Assembly: GCF_020171465.1 (NCBI RefSeq) | Contig: NZ_JAIUZR010000003.1 | Coordinates: 1,054,001 to 1,118,000 of the forward strand | Direction: 5' to 3' | Length of the DNA stretch: 64,000 bases | From: Lutimonas saemankumensis | Lineage (GTDB): Bacteria > Bacteroidota > Bacteroidia > Flavobacteriales > Flavobacteriaceae | Part shown: piece after piece, positions 63,857-64,000 of the stretch | Layout: every line of letters begins with the position of its first letter | How positions within the stretch are numbered: the first letter of the stretch is position 1 | Notes under the pieces: generated by a model | Database searches by the model: none | Seen by the model: only the letters and a program-made list of their open reading frames with translations | What the model was told of the DNA's origin: nothing | Position numbers and translations under genes: made by a program

Positions 63857-64000
63857 ATGAATTGGTTTAATCATTTATATCACAAGTTTGTTTCCAGAAG
63901 CATTGTTGAAAGGATTATTATTCTCAATGTTGTTATTTTCATACTTACCTACCTCTTCAATACACTCTCTTTTTTGTTTCAGATTGACGGTAATTTCATT
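63857..64000 (+). CDS. Second rhomboid-like protein, 5' part only
   Basis: ATG at 63857, 12 nt after the first rhomboid gene. The 48 codons before the window edge encode MNWFNHLYHKFVSRSIVERI followed by a TM-like segment, the usual N-terminus of a second flavobacterial rhomboid. Truncated by the window, so catalytic residues cannot be checked. Confidence 0.65.
   Translation, partial: MNWFNHLYHKFVSRSIVERIIILNVVIFILTYLFNTLSFLFQIDGNFI

Noticed and set aside
1-64000. CRISPR arrays, insertion sequences, prophage or attachment sites
   Set aside because: I saw no spaced direct repeats, transposase or integrase motifs, or phage genes anywhere in the window.

Overview
The window is AT-rich chromosomal DNA from a member of the Bacteroidota, almost certainly class Flavobacteriia. 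Four things point there: promoter -7 boxes of the form TAnnTTTG in front of many genes with little Shine-Dalgarno signal; the gliding-motility PPIase lipoprotein GldI; a fused CcoNO cbb3 oxidase; and lineage-typical genes such as bshB1, a 46-residue conserved small protein and a short DUF721 protein next to recF. It reads as densely coded core genome. I see no insertion sequence, prophage, CRISPR array or clear horizontally acquired island.

Layout. 0.2-3.8 kb: CoA-type Nudix hydrolase, acyltransferase, divergent dps/oxyR with a perfect dyad between them, and two small unknown genes. 3.8-6.9 kb: kdnA-kdsB-kdnB, a complete set for making and activating 8-amino-Kdo for lipopolysaccharide. 7-9.5 kb: an adenine/adenosine deaminase, then an operon of IPP isomerase, a PTPS-type pterin synthase and an exported peroxiredoxin. 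9.6-16.2 kb: cyclophilin lipoprotein, RF3, NlpE/META lipoprotein, AI-2E-family permease and a methyltransferase. 16.3-24.5 kb: NAD-linked formate dehydrogenase (two large subunits), a metallo-beta-lactamase-fold hydrolase and the three-gene proton-translocating transhydrogenase. 24.5-32 kb: a large unknown protein, Bcp, an endonuclease III without cysteines, a small ORF, an ECF sigma factor, UvrA, a TPR protein and tRNA-His. 32-38 kb: bacillithiol deacetylase with a trans-sulfuration enzyme, gamma-glutamyltransferase, ACP phosphodiesterase and ornithine aminotransferase. 37.9-47.1 kb: a Crp/Fnr regulator divergent from the cbb3 cluster (ccoI, ccoS, ccoNO, ccoQ, ccoP, ccoG, ccoH and a TauE/SafE-like protein), directly followed by two tandem PPK2 genes (47.1-48.8 kb). 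48.8-51.4 kb: lgt, yidD and cysS. 51.5-53.5 kb: an ECF sigma factor, a single-TM partner and a secreted coiled-coil protein, all overlapping. 53.6-56.3 kb: cyclophilin-FKBP fusion, gldI and an NrnA-like phosphoesterase. 56.4-64 kb: PhoD-like phosphatase, ndk, DUF721/recF, a TPR membrane protein, ribH, mutL and two rhomboid proteases, the last cut by the window edge.

How they fit together. The window leans toward aerobic and microaerobic respiration (formate dehydrogenase to NADH, transhydrogenase to NADPH, high-affinity cbb3 oxidase, polyphosphate kinases) and thiol/peroxide defence (OxyR, Dps, two PrxQ/Bcp proteins, bacillithiol synthesis). The rest is envelope biogenesis: Kdo8N, lipoprotein maturation by Lgt, and several lipoprotein foldases.

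I do not see a clearly undescribed multi-gene system. The best second looks are the Kdo8N cassette, MutL and Nth proteins that lack family-defining residues, an apparent ATT start codon in the cbb3 cluster, a Crp-like dyad in front of ccoS, a PTPS-type (not QueD-type) pterin synthase, a conserved-looking 46-aa gene and a 487-aa protein I cannot place.
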